From Actinoplanes philippinensis (lineage in GTDB: Bacteria; Actinomycetota; Actinomycetes; Mycobacteriales; Micromonosporaceae), in NCBI RefSeq assembly GCF_900113015.1, contig NZ_FONV01000013.1, positions 62,001 to 126,000 of the forward strand: a stretch of DNA of 64,000 nucleotides. Direction: 5' to 3'. How positions within the stretch are numbered: the stretch's first letter is position 1; every line of letters starts with the position of its first letter. Below, piece by piece: positions 1-7,779 of the stretch. The notes under the pieces were generated by a model that worked only from the letters and a program-made list of their open reading frames with translations, made no database searches and was not told where the DNA came from. Made by a program: the position numbers and the translations under genes.

Positions 1-241
1 ACGACGTGCCGTCCTCCTCGGCCGTCCACAGCCCGGCGTCGTTGCGCCGCACCCCGTCGACCAGGAACACCACGTCCGGCACCGTCGCGTCACGGGACAC
101 GTCGATCGGCGCCCACTCGGCGGCCGGCACCTCCACGTCCACGTCGACCTGAGCGCTGCTGGACGAGCCCGGCCCGTCCCCACCACCGTCGCCGCCCTCG
201 AAGGAGGAGCCGTAGGACGGGTCCCACGCGTCGACGAACAT
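1..241 (-). CDS. NurA-like nuclease, N-terminal part (runs off the left edge)
   Basis: Only the first 80 residues are inside the window. The N-terminus begins MFVDAWDPSYG, followed by a Gly/Ser-rich linker, an acidic VDVDVEVP strand and then VVFLVDGVRR. A hydrophobic strand ending in Asp-Gly is the first catalytic-aspartate motif of the NurA 5'-3' nuclease fold. NurA works with the HerA hexamer in DNA-end resection, and a HerA-like ATPase heads this same operon. A GTG at 248-250 overlaps the sbcC stop (GTGA) and lies in frame three codons upstream of the ATG at 241, so either could be the start; the overlap implies translational coupling. The assignment rests on one motif and on context, because the rest of the gene is outside the window. 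Confidence 0.6.
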   Translation of the reverse strand, partial: MFVDAWDPSYGSSFEGGDGGGDGPGSSSSAQVDVDVEVPAAEWAPIDVSRDATVPDVVFLVDGVRRNDAGLWTAEEDGTS

Positions 242-246
242 CCTGG

Positions 247-2736
247 TCACAGGCCGACCCTCTCCACGTGGGCGGTACGCGCGTCCTTGTGCACCTCGAA
301 CCGGACCGGCACCCGCTCGGCCAGCGCGTGCACGTGGGTGACCAGCCCGACCATCCGGTCGCCGCGGGCCGCCAGATTCTCCAGAGTCGCCGCGACCACG
401 TCGAGGGTGGCCGCGTCCAGGGTGCCGAAGCCCTCGTCCAGCACGATCGACTCCAGGCTCGCCGCGGTGGTGCTCATCCCGGCCAGTTGCTCGGAGAGGG
501 CCAGCGCCAGGGCCAGCGACGCCTGGAACGTCTCGCCGCCGGACAGCGTCCGCACCCCGCGCCGCAGCCCCGCGTCGTGATGGTCCACGACGAAGAACTC
601 GCCCTTCTCGTGCATCAACTCGTACTGCCCGCCGGTCAGCTCCCGCAGGATCCGCGACGCGCCGTCGACGAGCAGGTCGAGTGCCTCCTCCAGCAGCCAG
701 CGCTCGAAGTTGTTCGCCCGCAGGTGCCCGGCCAGCGATTTCGCCACCCGGCTCGCGCGCAGCAGCGCGTCCCGCTGCTCGATCGCGGCCAGCGCCTCCG
801 CACGCCGCTCGGTGAGCCGCCGCCAGGCCGCCTCGGCCCGCTCGGCGGTCACCGCGGCCGCCCGGATCAGCCCGGCCTCGTCCGCGGACGAGGGGCCGGC
901 CACACCGGCGGCGGTGAACAGATCGACGATGTCGGCGCGGGCCCGGACCGTCTGCTGGTGCGCGGCGGCCACCGCGGACTCCGCCGCGACACGGGCCGCC
1001 TGCCGGGCGGCGTGCTCGCCGGACGCCCAGTCGACCAGCGCACGCCAGGCACCCGCGAGGTCGTCGCGGTCGGCGGGCGGCGGGCCGAACCGGGCCAGGC
1101 CGTCGCGGACCACGTCGAACGTACGCCAGGCGGCGCGCTGCCGCTCCTCGGCGGCCTTGACCACCGTGTGCGCCTTGCGCTGCGCCTCGCGGGCCGCCCG
1201 GACCGCCGCTCCGGCGCTCTCCAGGCCCCGCTGCAGCGCGCCCAGCTCGGCCAGCCGCTGCTGCAGCGCCTCCACCCCGGGCAGCGCCTCGACGGCCTTG
1301 CGCACCTCGGCGAGCCGGGTCAGATGGTGCTCGTACTGCCCGCGCTTGCGCTCCAGATCGAAGGCGGCGTTACGGGCGACCGCGTCCCGCTCGCGCCAGC
1401 GGGCCTGCGCCGACTCGGCCTCCTGCTTGGCCACGTTGCCGGCCTGCTCGGCGAGCCGGACCGCGGACTCGCGGGGCACCTCGGGCACCGCCGTGACGGT
1501 CTGCTCGCAGACCGGGCAGGCGTCGCCGGCGCTGAGGTGGCCGCGCAGCGCCGCCGCCCGGTCCCGCTGCTGAGCGTCCCGGTAGTCCTGGCGGGCCTGC
1601 TCCAGCAGCTGCTGGGCGCCCATGTGCTGGGCCTGGGCCAGCTCGGCGGCGGCCAGCGCGTCCCGGTGCTCGACGTCGGCCACCGACACCTTGCCGGCGA
1701 ACCACTCCTCCTGCTCGATCAGCCGGGTCAGCTCGGTGTGCCGGTCGAGCGCCACCCGCAGCTGGCCGGGGTCGCCGGCCGCGGCCAGCTCGCCACGGAC
1801 CTTCTCCTCGGCCTCCTCGGCCGCGTGGACCTCGTCGGTGGCCCGGTCGGCCGCGGCACGCGCCGCGGACACCGCGCCGGCCGCCTCGGACAGCCCCTCC
1901 GGGGCACGCACCGAGCCGAGCGCCGCGAGCTCCGCGTCGACCGCGTCACGGGCCTCCGAGGCGGCCACCTCGGCCTCCCGGGCGGACCGCAGCCCCGGCA
2001 CCGCGGCCTCCACCGCGGCGGTCAGCTCCCGCATCCGCTCGAAGTGGGCGGCGGCCTGCTCGACGGCCTCGTCGGTGGCGTCCTCCAGAGCGCCGAGCTG
2101 CTGCTCGACCACGGTCAGCTTGGCCTCCGCCCCCTTACCCCGCTCGGCGGCCTTGACCTGCACCTCCTCGTAGACGTGCAGGCCCAGCAGGTTGACCAGG
2201 ATCTGCTGCCGGGTGGCCGGTTTCGCGTGCAGGAAGTCGGCGAACTGGCCCTGCGGCAGCACCACGCAGCTGGTGAACTGCTCGTAGGGCAGGCCCACCG
2301 CGTCCAGCACGGCCGCGTCCATCTCGGCCGGGGTGCCGGCCAGGACCTCGCCCAGGTCCTCCAGGCCCATGCCGGTGTCGAGCTTGGTGACGTCGAAGCC
2401 GGGCGGCATCAGCTGCAGCCCGGCGCCCGCGGTCTTGACGTTGCCCCGGCCGTCGCGGCGCACCACCCGGGTCGCCACGAACCGGTCCCCCGCCGACTCG
2501 AAGACCAGGCGCACCCGGGCCTCGGCGGCCGACGGGGCGAGGGCGTTGCCGATCCCCCGCGTGCCGCCCCAGCGGGGCACCGTGCCGTAGAGGGCGAAGC
2601 AGATCGCGTCCAGGACGGTCGACTTGCCGGAGCCGGTCGGGCCGACCAGGGCGAAGTAGTCGGCGTCGGTGAAGTCCACGGTCGTCTGGTCACGGAAGAC
2701 CGTGAACCCGGCCATGTCGAGCCTCAGTGGCCTCAT
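247..2736 (-). CDS. sbcC: Exonuclease SbcC / Rad50-type SMC ATPase
   Basis: This is the ATPase subunit of the SbcCD (Rad50-Mre11) complex, which opens and trims DNA ends and hairpins. The 829-residue protein shows the full SMC layout: Walker A GPTGSGKST near residues 32-40, a long Ala/Glu/Arg-rich coiled coil, a zinc hook CPVC near residue 405, a second coiled coil, the ABC signature LSGGETFQASLALALAL, and Walker B SIVLDEGFGTLD. The ATG at 2736 overlaps the sbcD stop as ATGA, so the two are translationally coupled. Its own stop overlaps a GTG of the downstream nurA-like gene. The open frame continues upstream of 2736 but there it reads as antisense-like Arg/Ala-rich sequence overlapping sbcD, so 2736 is the real start. 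Confidence 0.95.
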   Translation of the reverse strand: MRPLRLDMAGFTVFRDQTTVDFTDADYFALVGPTGSGKSTVLDAICFALYGTVPRWGGTRGIGNALAPSAAEARVRLVFESAGDRFVATRVVRRDGRGNVKTAGAGLQLMPPGFDVTKLDTGMGLEDLGEVLAGTPAEMDAAVLDAVGLPYEQFTSCVVLPQGQFADFLHAKPATRQQILVNLLGLHVYEEVQVKAAERGKGAEAKLTVVEQQLGALEDATDEAVEQAAAHFERMRELTAAVEAAVPGLRSAREAEVAASEARDAVDAELAALGSVRAPEGLSEAAGAVSAARAAADRATDEVHAAEEAEEKVRGELAAAGDPGQLRVALDRHTELTRLIEQEEWFAGKVSVADVEHRDALAAAELAQAQHMGAQQLLEQARQDYRDAQQRDRAAALRGHLSAGDACPVCEQTVTAVPEVPRESAVRLAEQAGNVAKQEAESAQARWRERDAVARNAAFDLERKRGQYEHHLTRLAEVRKAVEALPGVEALQQRLAELGALQRGLESAGAAVRAAREAQRKAHTVVKAAEERQRAAWRTFDVVRDGLARFGPPPADRDDLAGAWRALVDWASGEHAARQAARVAAESAVAAAHQQTVRARADIVDLFTAAGVAGPSSADEAGLIRAAAVTAERAEAAWRRLTERRAEALAAIEQRDALLRASRVAKSLAGHLRANNFERWLLEEALDLLVDGASRILRELTGGQYELMHEKGEFFVVDHHDAGLRRGVRTLSGGETFQASLALALALSEQLAGMSTTAASLESIVLDEGFGTLDAATLDVVAATLENLAARGDRMVGLVTHVHALAERVPVRFEVHKDARTAHVERVGL

Positions 2737-3887
2737 CGGTTGCTGCTCACCTCGTCGTACAGCTCGTCGAAGAGCTCGCGGACGCCCTCCTCGGCGTTGC
2801 CGCGGCTGTCCAGGTAGTCGCCGAAGAGCTCGCGGGGCGAACGGCCGGCCCGCTCGGCGCCGCGTGCGCCGCTGCTCTTGGGCAGCATGTCCGGGTCGAT
2901 GCGCACCTCCAGGGCGTTCGGCAGGAGCTCCTGCACGTCCTCGCGGAGGCCGGGCCGGGGCGCTTCCCGCACCAGGACACGCAGCCAGGCATCCGGAAGG
3001 TTCACCGTGGCGAGCTGCTCCAGCGTGCCGCGGACGGTCCGCAGGGTGAGCGCCGAGGTCACCGGCACGTCGCGGACGTGCGCGGCCCTGTCGGCGGACA
3101 CGTCGACGATCGCGACCGAGCAGACATTTTCCTCCTCGCCGAAGTCGACGGCGAGCGGGCTGCCGGAGTAGCGGGTCGGGCACGGGGAGATCACCGACTG
3201 GGTACGGTGCAGATGGCCCAGGGCGACGTAGTGCGCGTTCGGCGGGAAGACGGTGGCCGGCACGGCATAACCCATGATCGTGTGCGCCTCCCGCTCGCCG
3301 CCGCCGGTGCTCGCGCCGACGATCGTCAGGTGGGCGGTCAGCAGGTTGACCACACCGGGCTCGCCGAACGGCTCACTGATCTTGGCGATCAGGCGGGCCA
3401 TCAGGTCCGCATACGTCTGGTTGGCCTCGGCGGCGGTCAGGTCATACATCTCGGCGGCGCGGATCGCGTAGCGCTGGGAGAGGAACGGCAGAGCGACGAG
3501 CCGCCACCGCTCACCGCCCTCGGTCGTCCCCTCGATCAAGAGGTCCTTCAGATCCCCTTTGGGGTACGACCCACGCAGCTCGATCCCGGCCGCGTCGGCC
3601 CACGGGCGCAACGCGTCGAGCGCGGCCCCGTTGTCGTGGTTGCCGCCGATCGCCACCACCCGTGCGCCGGTCTTGCGCAGCGCCGACAGCGCCCGCGTCA
3701 CGAGCCTGGTCGCCTCGGCGGTCGGCGCCGCGGTGTCGTAGAGGTCACCGGCCACGATCACCAGGTCCGGACGCTCGGCACGGGCTATCTCCACCACCTG
3801 GGCGAGAACCCTGATGTGCTCCTCGGTGCGGTTCTTGCCCTTGAGAACCTTGCCGACGTGCCAGTCGGAGGTGTGCAGGATGCGCAT
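2733..3887 (-). CDS. sbcD: Exonuclease SbcD / Mre11-type nuclease
   Basis: This is the metallophosphoesterase nuclease partner of SbcC. The 384 residues start MRILHTSDWHVGK, giving phosphoesterase motif I (D8, H10). VIVAGDLYD near residue 47, GGNHDNG near 82 and ALGHLHRTQ supply the remaining di-Mn2+ ligands. The C-terminal capping region ends in an acidic stretch, LFDELYDEVSSNR. The stop overlaps the sbcC start by four bases. Only 21 bp separate it from the herA-like stop, yet that gap contains TAGGGT at 3895-3900 (minus strand), 7 nt before the ATG. This could be a separate leaderless promoter, so sbcDC may be transcribed both with herA and on its own. Confidence 0.95.
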   Translation of the reverse strand: MRILHTSDWHVGKVLKGKNRTEEHIRVLAQVVEIARAERPDLVIVAGDLYDTAAPTAEATRLVTRALSALRKTGARVVAIGGNHDNGAALDALRPWADAAGIELRGSYPKGDLKDLLIEGTTEGGERWRLVALPFLSQRYAIRAAEMYDLTAAEANQTYADLMARLIAKISEPFGEPGVVNLLTAHLTIVGASTGGGEREAHTIMGYAVPATVFPPNAHYVALGHLHRTQSVISPCPTRYSGSPLAVDFGEEENVCSVAIVDVSADRAAHVRDVPVTSALTLRTVRGTLEQLATVNLPDAWLRVLVREAPRPGLREDVQELLPNALEVRIDPDMLPKSSGARGAERAGRSPRELFGDYLDSRGNAEEGVRELFDELYDEVSSNR

Positions 3888-3894
3888 CGCTGAA

Positions 3895-3900
3895 CCCTAG
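3895..3900 (-). promoter_or_regulatory. Candidate leaderless -10 element of sbcD
   Basis: TAGGGT on the minus strand lies 7 nt before the sbcD ATG, inside the 21-bp gap after the herA-like gene. No Shine-Dalgarno sequence fits, so transcription probably begins at or next to the start codon. No convincing -35 was found. Confidence 0.5.
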
Positions 3901-3908
3901 TCCGCTCG

Positions 3909-5654
3909 TCAGAAGGGAATGTCGTCGTCGGCCCCTGGTCGCCCGCCTATCACCGCGAACGGGTCGGCGCCCTGCACGATCGAGCGGAGCGTCTCGGCCG
4001 GCGGCGGCCCGGACTCCGACTTGCGGGTGGCCCACGCCGGGAACGGGAACTCGACGCAGAGCGGGACCGGGATGTCCGGCTGGTTCACGAACATCGTGCC
4101 CGGGCGGGCCAGCAGGGCGCGCTGGCGCATGGCCGGGGGGAGGAACCCGTACTCCGGGCGGGACGCCTCGGCCGGGTCGAGACGGCCGACCACGCGGATC
4201 GCCGAGTTCGTCACGATGCGGCGCTCGACCTCGCTGGCGGTCTGCTGGGCGCCGATCAGGATCACGCCGAGCGAGCGGCCGCGCTCGGCGATGTCGAGCA
4301 GCACCTCCTTGATCGGGGAGGAGCCCTCGCGCGGCGCGTACTTGTTCAGCTCGTCGAGGACCACGAAGAGCAGCGGGCGGCCGGTGCCCGACTTCTCCTT
4401 CTCCTCGAACTCGGTCTTCAGCGTCACACCGACCACGAACCGCTGCGCCCGGTCCGGCAGGTTGTGCAGGTCGACGACGGTCACCTGGGCGCTGTCGGCG
4501 GTCTTGATCCGGTGCGGGCGGCGCTGCGCCAGGTCGCCGCGGATCAGCCGGGACAGGTCGCGCTTGCTGCCGATCAGCCGCCGGGCGAACGCGTTGACGG
4601 TGCCCATGTTGACCGCGCTGCCCGCCCAGGTGGACCGGGTCTCGTCGTCGGTGAGCTGCTCGACCACGTGATCGACGAGATCCTGATACGAGCTGATCCG
4701 CTTGCCGTCGATGCTGATGCCGCCCTCGGCGGGCACCGCATACCGGTTGAGGTGGGCGGTCACCGAGTGGACCACCATCGTGTACTGCTGGCGCTCGTCG
4801 TCGGCGTCGGCGAACACATACGGCAGCAGTTTCTGCTCGCAGAACTCGGCGAGCGTCCAGTAGAAGGCGTCGACCCCGGTGAGCCGGCTGGCCACGTCGG
4901 GCGCGCCGGACGAGTCACCGGCCCGGGGCGGCGCGTAGACCCGCACGTCCGGGAAGGGGGCCGCGGGCAGGCCGAGCAACGCATACGCCTCGCGGGTCCG
5001 GTCGTCGAGCTTGGTGTTGGGATGGTCGAGGAAGAGCAGGTCCTCACCCTTGACGTTGAAGATCAGCGCGCGGGCGTTGGCGCCGTCGGCGCCCAGCTGG
5101 CCGGACCGGAACACCGAGTAGAGCAGGAACGTCGCGAAACTGGTCTTGGTCGCCACGCCGGAGATGCCGGAGATCGACACGTGCGCGCCCCGGGTGCCGT
5201 CGAGGAAGTCGGCGTTGAGGAAGACCGGGACCCCGTCACGGCCGGTGCCCATCGGGACCCGCCGCTCCATCCGGTCGAAGTGCAGCGCCGCGTCACGCGC
5301 GTCGCCGGAGGCCCGGTGCACCACGGCGCCCGGGGCGGGCGGCACGTAGAGCTCCGGGTCGACGCGGGTGGTGGTGATCTCGGCGGCCTCCTGCACCATG
5401 GCGGGCAGCGTGCCGTCGGCGATGGCGAACACGTCCGAGTCGAACTGGGCGCCCTCGTGCCGGGCCCGCACCTGGGTGACCACGCCGGCGATCGTCACCG
5501 GCTCGCGGTCCGGCAGGTCGCGCCGGGTCACCACGACGTCGTCGAGCTGGAGATAGCTGCCCGGGGTCACGGCCGTCCAGAACTGCAGCGGTGTCGCGTC
5601 CGCTGTTCCGAGCACCCGCCCGACGGGGGAAGTTTCGTCAGACACGGGGATCAT
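3909..5654 (-). CDS. HerA-like FtsK/HerA-superfamily DNA-translocase ATPase
   Basis: This is a 581-residue hexameric-ATPase candidate that would pump DNA during end resection. The N-terminal part (about residues 10-110) reads as a HAS-barrel: GRVLGTADATPLQFW, then alternating short beta strands. A Walker A-like GISGVATKTS follows (K170). The canonical Gly before the Lys is replaced by Thr, which is within the range of HerA-type variants. Walker B is LLFVVLDELNKYAP near residue 430, and the sensor/arginine-finger area contains ILIGAQQTASEVERRI. The context is diagnostic: sbcD, sbcC and a nurA-like gene follow on the same strand, the gene set of archaeal HerA-NurA-Mre11-Rad50 loci. The start at ATG 5654 is the first in frame, with an alternative at GTG 5642. 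Confidence 0.85.
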   Translation of the reverse strand: MIPVSDETSPVGRVLGTADATPLQFWTAVTPGSYLQLDDVVVTRRDLPDREPVTIAGVVTQVRARHEGAQFDSDVFAIADGTLPAMVQEAAEITTTRVDPELYVPPAPGAVVHRASGDARDAALHFDRMERRVPMGTGRDGVPVFLNADFLDGTRGAHVSISGISGVATKTSFATFLLYSVFRSGQLGADGANARALIFNVKGEDLLFLDHPNTKLDDRTREAYALLGLPAAPFPDVRVYAPPRAGDSSGAPDVASRLTGVDAFYWTLAEFCEQKLLPYVFADADDERQQYTMVVHSVTAHLNRYAVPAEGGISIDGKRISSYQDLVDHVVEQLTDDETRSTWAGSAVNMGTVNAFARRLIGSKRDLSRLIRGDLAQRRPHRIKTADSAQVTVVDLHNLPDRAQRFVVGVTLKTEFEEKEKSGTGRPLLFVVLDELNKYAPREGSSPIKEVLLDIAERGRSLGVILIGAQQTASEVERRIVTNSAIRVVGRLDPAEASRPEYGFLPPAMRQRALLARPGTMFVNQPDIPVPLCVEFPFPAWATRKSESGPPPAETLRSIVQGADPFAVIGGRPGADDDIPF

Positions 5655-5673
5655 GGTGCCTCAGAGGTACGAC

Positions 5674-5733
5674 AAAATGCCCGCGCCCTTCGTTGTCCAC
5701 AACTTCTGGTGTCCATCCACAGAGTTATGCACA
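5674..5733 (-). promoter_or_regulatory. Candidate herA promoter with DnaA-box-like sites
   Basis: On the plus strand TTGTCCACA (5693-5701) is an exact actinobacterial-type DnaA box. TTATGCACA (5725-5733) fits the E. coli TTATNCACA consensus, and a weaker CCATCCACA (5713-5721) lies between them. On the minus strand TTGTGG (5697-5702) and CATTTT (5674-5679) are 17 bp apart and could be the -35 and -10 of the herA-like operon, so the first box would overlap the -35. The motif matches are read directly; binding and promoter function are inferred. Confidence 0.4.
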
Positions 5734-5841
5734 AGATCTTGGCCTGATAACGGAGGCGCGCCCTGATGTGCACCGATCGGCCGGGATCGGCACTCATCTC
5801 ACCTCCGGACATGCGGTGAGCGCCCGTTCCGTACATAGCGG

Positions 5842-6537
5842 TCAGGCCCGTACATACCGAAGGAAAAGCATGTCCTCGTGCGGGAGCGCGTGCCCCAGCG
5901 ACATCCGGCGCGGGGGCGTGGGCGGCCCGTGCGCGATCCGGCCCGCCGCGCCGCCGGCCAGCATCGGGGCGACGGTCAGGCACAGCTCGTCGACCAGGTC
6001 CGCGGCGATCAGGGCGCCGAACAGGCCGGGGCCGCCCTCGCAGAGCACCTGCGTCGCGCCGCGCCCGTGCAGCACCCGCACCCCGGCGGCCAGGTCGACG
6101 TGCTCGTCACCGACCGCGATCACCTCGGCGACCTCGCGGACCGGCGCGCCGGCGGGCGCCGCGTGGTGGGTCAGCACGATCGGGCGGACCGGCGCGTCGG
6201 AGAAGACCAGCTGCTCCGGGTCGAGATCGAGAGAGCCGGAGACGATCACCATGAGCGGGAACTCGGGCAGCCCGTTCGCCCGCCGCCACGCCCGGTCCGC
6301 CTCGGTCAGGCGCAACGCGTCGTACCGCTCGGCGCGGACCGTGCCGGCCGCGACGACCAGGGCGTCGCAGACCGTACGCAGATGGTCGAAGATCTCCTTG
6401 TCACCGGGCCCCTGGAGGCCGGCGGAGAGGCCGTCGACCGCGACCGCCCCGTCGGCGCTCGCGATGAAGTTCGCCCGGAGGACCGGACGGGCGGACCGCG
6501 GGTAGTGGGCGAGCAGCGCGTCGCGGGTGAGGATCAC
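5842..6537 (-). CDS. RibD C-terminal / DHFR-fold pyrimidine reductase-family protein
   Basis: This is a stand-alone reductase domain of the RibD-C (bacterial bifunctional deaminase-reductase C-terminal) family, about 231 residues. VLRANFIASADGAVAVDG near the N-terminus is the substrate/NADPH-binding signature. DALVVAAGTVRAERYD and VLCEGGPGLFGALIAADLVDELCLTVAP are the other conserved blocks. RibD-C enzymes reduce a ribosylamino-pyrimidine in riboflavin synthesis, but many stand-alone copies have unassigned substrates and no other rib gene is nearby. The GTG start at 6537 overlaps the TGA of the small upstream ORF (GTGA). Continuing further upstream would give a different, Arg-rich reading of the small ORF, so GTG 6537 is preferred. 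Confidence 0.8.
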   Translation of the reverse strand: MILTRDALLAHYPRSARPVLRANFIASADGAVAVDGLSAGLQGPGDKEIFDHLRTVCDALVVAAGTVRAERYDALRLTEADRAWRRANGLPEFPLMVIVSGSLDLDPEQLVFSDAPVRPIVLTHHAAPAGAPVREVAEVIAVGDEHVDLAAGVRVLHGRGATQVLCEGGPGLFGALIAADLVDELCLTVAPMLAGGAAGRIAHGPPTPPRRMSLGHALPHEDMLFLRYVRA

Positions 6538-6653
6538 GGGCCGGGCGGGCCGGTGACCGGCGGGGTCGGCTCGGGCTTGCGGTGCTGGCAGTCGCACCAG
6601 GACGCGCCCTTGCAGTCCTCGTGCCGCCGCTCCCGGCAGTCCGCACAGATCAT
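6534..6653 (-). CDS. 39-residue Cys-rich small protein
   Basis: This short ORF reads MICADCRERRHEDC, then KGASWCDCQHRK, then a Pro-rich tail EPTPPVTGPPGP. Five cysteines and two histidines in 27 residues suggest a tiny metal (Zn or Fe) binding knuckle. Its TGA overlaps the GTG of the RibD-like reductase, so the two are co-translated. TAGGGT at 6660-6665 (minus strand) sits exactly 6 nt before the ATG, which supports a leaderless transcript starting here and argues that the ORF is translated. I do not recognise a named family. It may be an accessory or metal-binding partner of the reductase, but that is inference from coupling only. Confidence 0.7.
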   Translation of the reverse strand: MICADCRERRHEDCKGASWCDCQHRKPEPTPPVTGPPGP

Positions 6654-6659
6654 GCCTAG

Positions 6660-6665
6660 ACCCTA
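6660..6665 (-). promoter_or_regulatory. Candidate leaderless -10 for the Cys-rich ORF/reductase pair
   Basis: TAGGGT on the minus strand, 6 nt before the ATG at 6653. The same hexamer and spacing occur at bioB, sbcD and other genes in this window. Confidence 0.5.
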
Positions 6666-6669
6666 GACC

Positions 6670-6717
6670 CGTGGCCGGTAGTCGGTGCCGCCTCAGCGGC
6701 GCCGACGACCGGCCACG
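6670..6717. repeat. 22-bp-arm inverted repeat in a divergent intergenic region
   Basis: Arms 6670-6691 and 6696-6717 are complementary at 21 of 22 positions, counting one G-T pair, around a CTCA loop. It would form a very stable hairpin in RNA of either strand. It lies between divergently transcribed genes rather than after a gene, so it is not an ordinary terminator. The remaining bases between 6718 and 6950 hold no recognisable gene. Confidence 0.7.
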
Positions 6718-6950
6718 TCCCCCGGTCCCGCATATCGGGACGATGATCCACTCTTCGGGAGTACGGCACTGTCCGACACCCGACCGGCGAACCGCCCTCA
6801 CCGGCGCGGACTCCTACTCTGAGGTGTGATTTCGGGCATATGACGCTGGCTTGACGGCCGGGACACGGCTGCGCAACCGGTCGGAAACGCCAGGTGGGCA
6901 GGGTGTTCAACGGGGACGGCGCCACCGGCCGTCGCGACGGGAGGATTTAC

Positions 6951-7661
6951 ATGTTGCTGCGGGTTCGAGTCACCCTTCCGGACCGCCCGGGCGCTCTGGG
7001 ACAGGTCGCGCGCACTCTCGGGGTGGCCGGCGCCGACATCGTCCAGGTCGTGGTGCTGGAGCGCCTCGGCGGCCGCGCCGTCGACGACTTCACCGTCGTG
7101 TGGCCCGGCGCGACCCGCGTCGAGCGGCTCCTCGCCGGCCTGGCCGCGATCCCCGGTGTGCAGGTGGACGGCGTGTGGAAGGCGATAGGAGCACCGGTCA
7201 ACGGCGGCCACGACGCCGAGCTGCTCGCCCAGGTCGCGGCGAACCCGGTGGACGGCCTGGCCACCCTCGTCGACGCCGTTCCGGGACTGCTCGCCGCCGA
7301 CTGGGCCGCGGCCGCCGTCGTCCCGGCCGACTGGGCCGCGCGCAGCGGCGCCGGCGGGGGCAGCGAGCCCACCGTGGCGTACGCCAGCTGGCGCGCCCCG
7401 TCCCCGCTGCACCTGCCCGAGGTGACCCCGCTGCGGGCCCGCCCGATGACCGAGCCCGGTGGCGCGCGCTTCGCGGTGGCCCCGTTCGGCCGGGGCGGGC
7501 TGGTGCTGGTCGTCGCCCGTACCGACGAGGACGACCTGCCGGCCGCCGCCTTCCACGTCACCGAGGTGGACCGGGTGGCCCAGCTGGTCCGGGCCGCCGC
7601 CGTCATCCTCGGCACCCGGCTGGACTCCGTCGGCACGCCCGCCGCCGTCAATCCGGTGTGA
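6951..7661 (+). CDS. ACT-domain amino-acid-sensing protein
   Basis: This is a 236-residue protein with an N-terminal ACT domain: LLRVRVTLPDRPGALGQVARTLGVAGADIVQVVVLE, the usual beta-alpha-beta start with the PGAL ligand-loop motif. The C-terminal 150 residues, Ala/Val-rich with FAVAPFGRGGLVLVVART, contain no domain I can name; they could be a degenerate GAF-like fold. The start is ATG 6951 because GGGAGGA ends 6 nt upstream; an earlier ATG at 6894 lacks a ribosome-binding site. The next gene also begins with an ACT domain, so the pair may form a sensor/enzyme module that reads amino-acid supply. Confidence 0.75.
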   Translation: MLLRVRVTLPDRPGALGQVARTLGVAGADIVQVVVLERLGGRAVDDFTVVWPGATRVERLLAGLAAIPGVQVDGVWKAIGAPVNGGHDAELLAQVAANPVDGLATLVDAVPGLLAADWAAAAVVPADWAARSGAGGGSEPTVAYASWRAPSPLHLPEVTPLRARPMTEPGGARFAVAPFGRGGLVLVVARTDEDDLPAAAFHVTEVDRVAQLVRAAAVILGTRLDSVGTPAAVNPV

Positions 7662-7725
7662 TCGTCCTAACCTCAGTTTTAGCAGCTCAGGCAATACCAA
7701 CGCAACAACGGCGGTGCACTCTGAA

Positions 7726-7760
7726 AGGGGCCGGCAGCCGGATTCCGGCTCCCGGCCCCT
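7726..7760 (+). promoter_or_regulatory. Hairpin abutting the Shine-Dalgarno of the ACT-GNAT gene
   Basis: Two nested perfect stems, 7726-7734 with 7752-7760 (9 bp) and 7736-7741 with 7745-7750 (6 bp, ATT loop), are separated by a single C-C mismatch. The structure ends exactly where the SD GGAGGAAGGA (7761-7770) begins. It could terminate transcription of the preceding ACT gene or influence ribosome access to the next one. There is no U-tract. Confidence 0.5.
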
Positions 7761-7779
7761 GGAGGAAGGAGTGCCTTCG

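Noticed and set aside
268..2817. 849-codon open frame on the plus strand across sbcC
   Set aside because: It is the antisense shadow of sbcC in very GC-rich DNA; the translation is Gly/Arg/His-rich with no domain.
2737..3183. Upstream extension of the sbcC frame
   Set aside because: It overlaps the well-supported sbcD coding sequence and is Arg/Ala-rich without SMC features.
5690..5740. Chromosomal origin suggested by DnaA boxes
   Set aside because: There are only two or three sites, no dnaA/dnaN genes and no AT-rich unwinding region.
6656..6925. 89-codon minus-strand frame in the intergenic region
   Set aside because: It shows no homology-like block or SD and contains the large inverted repeat.
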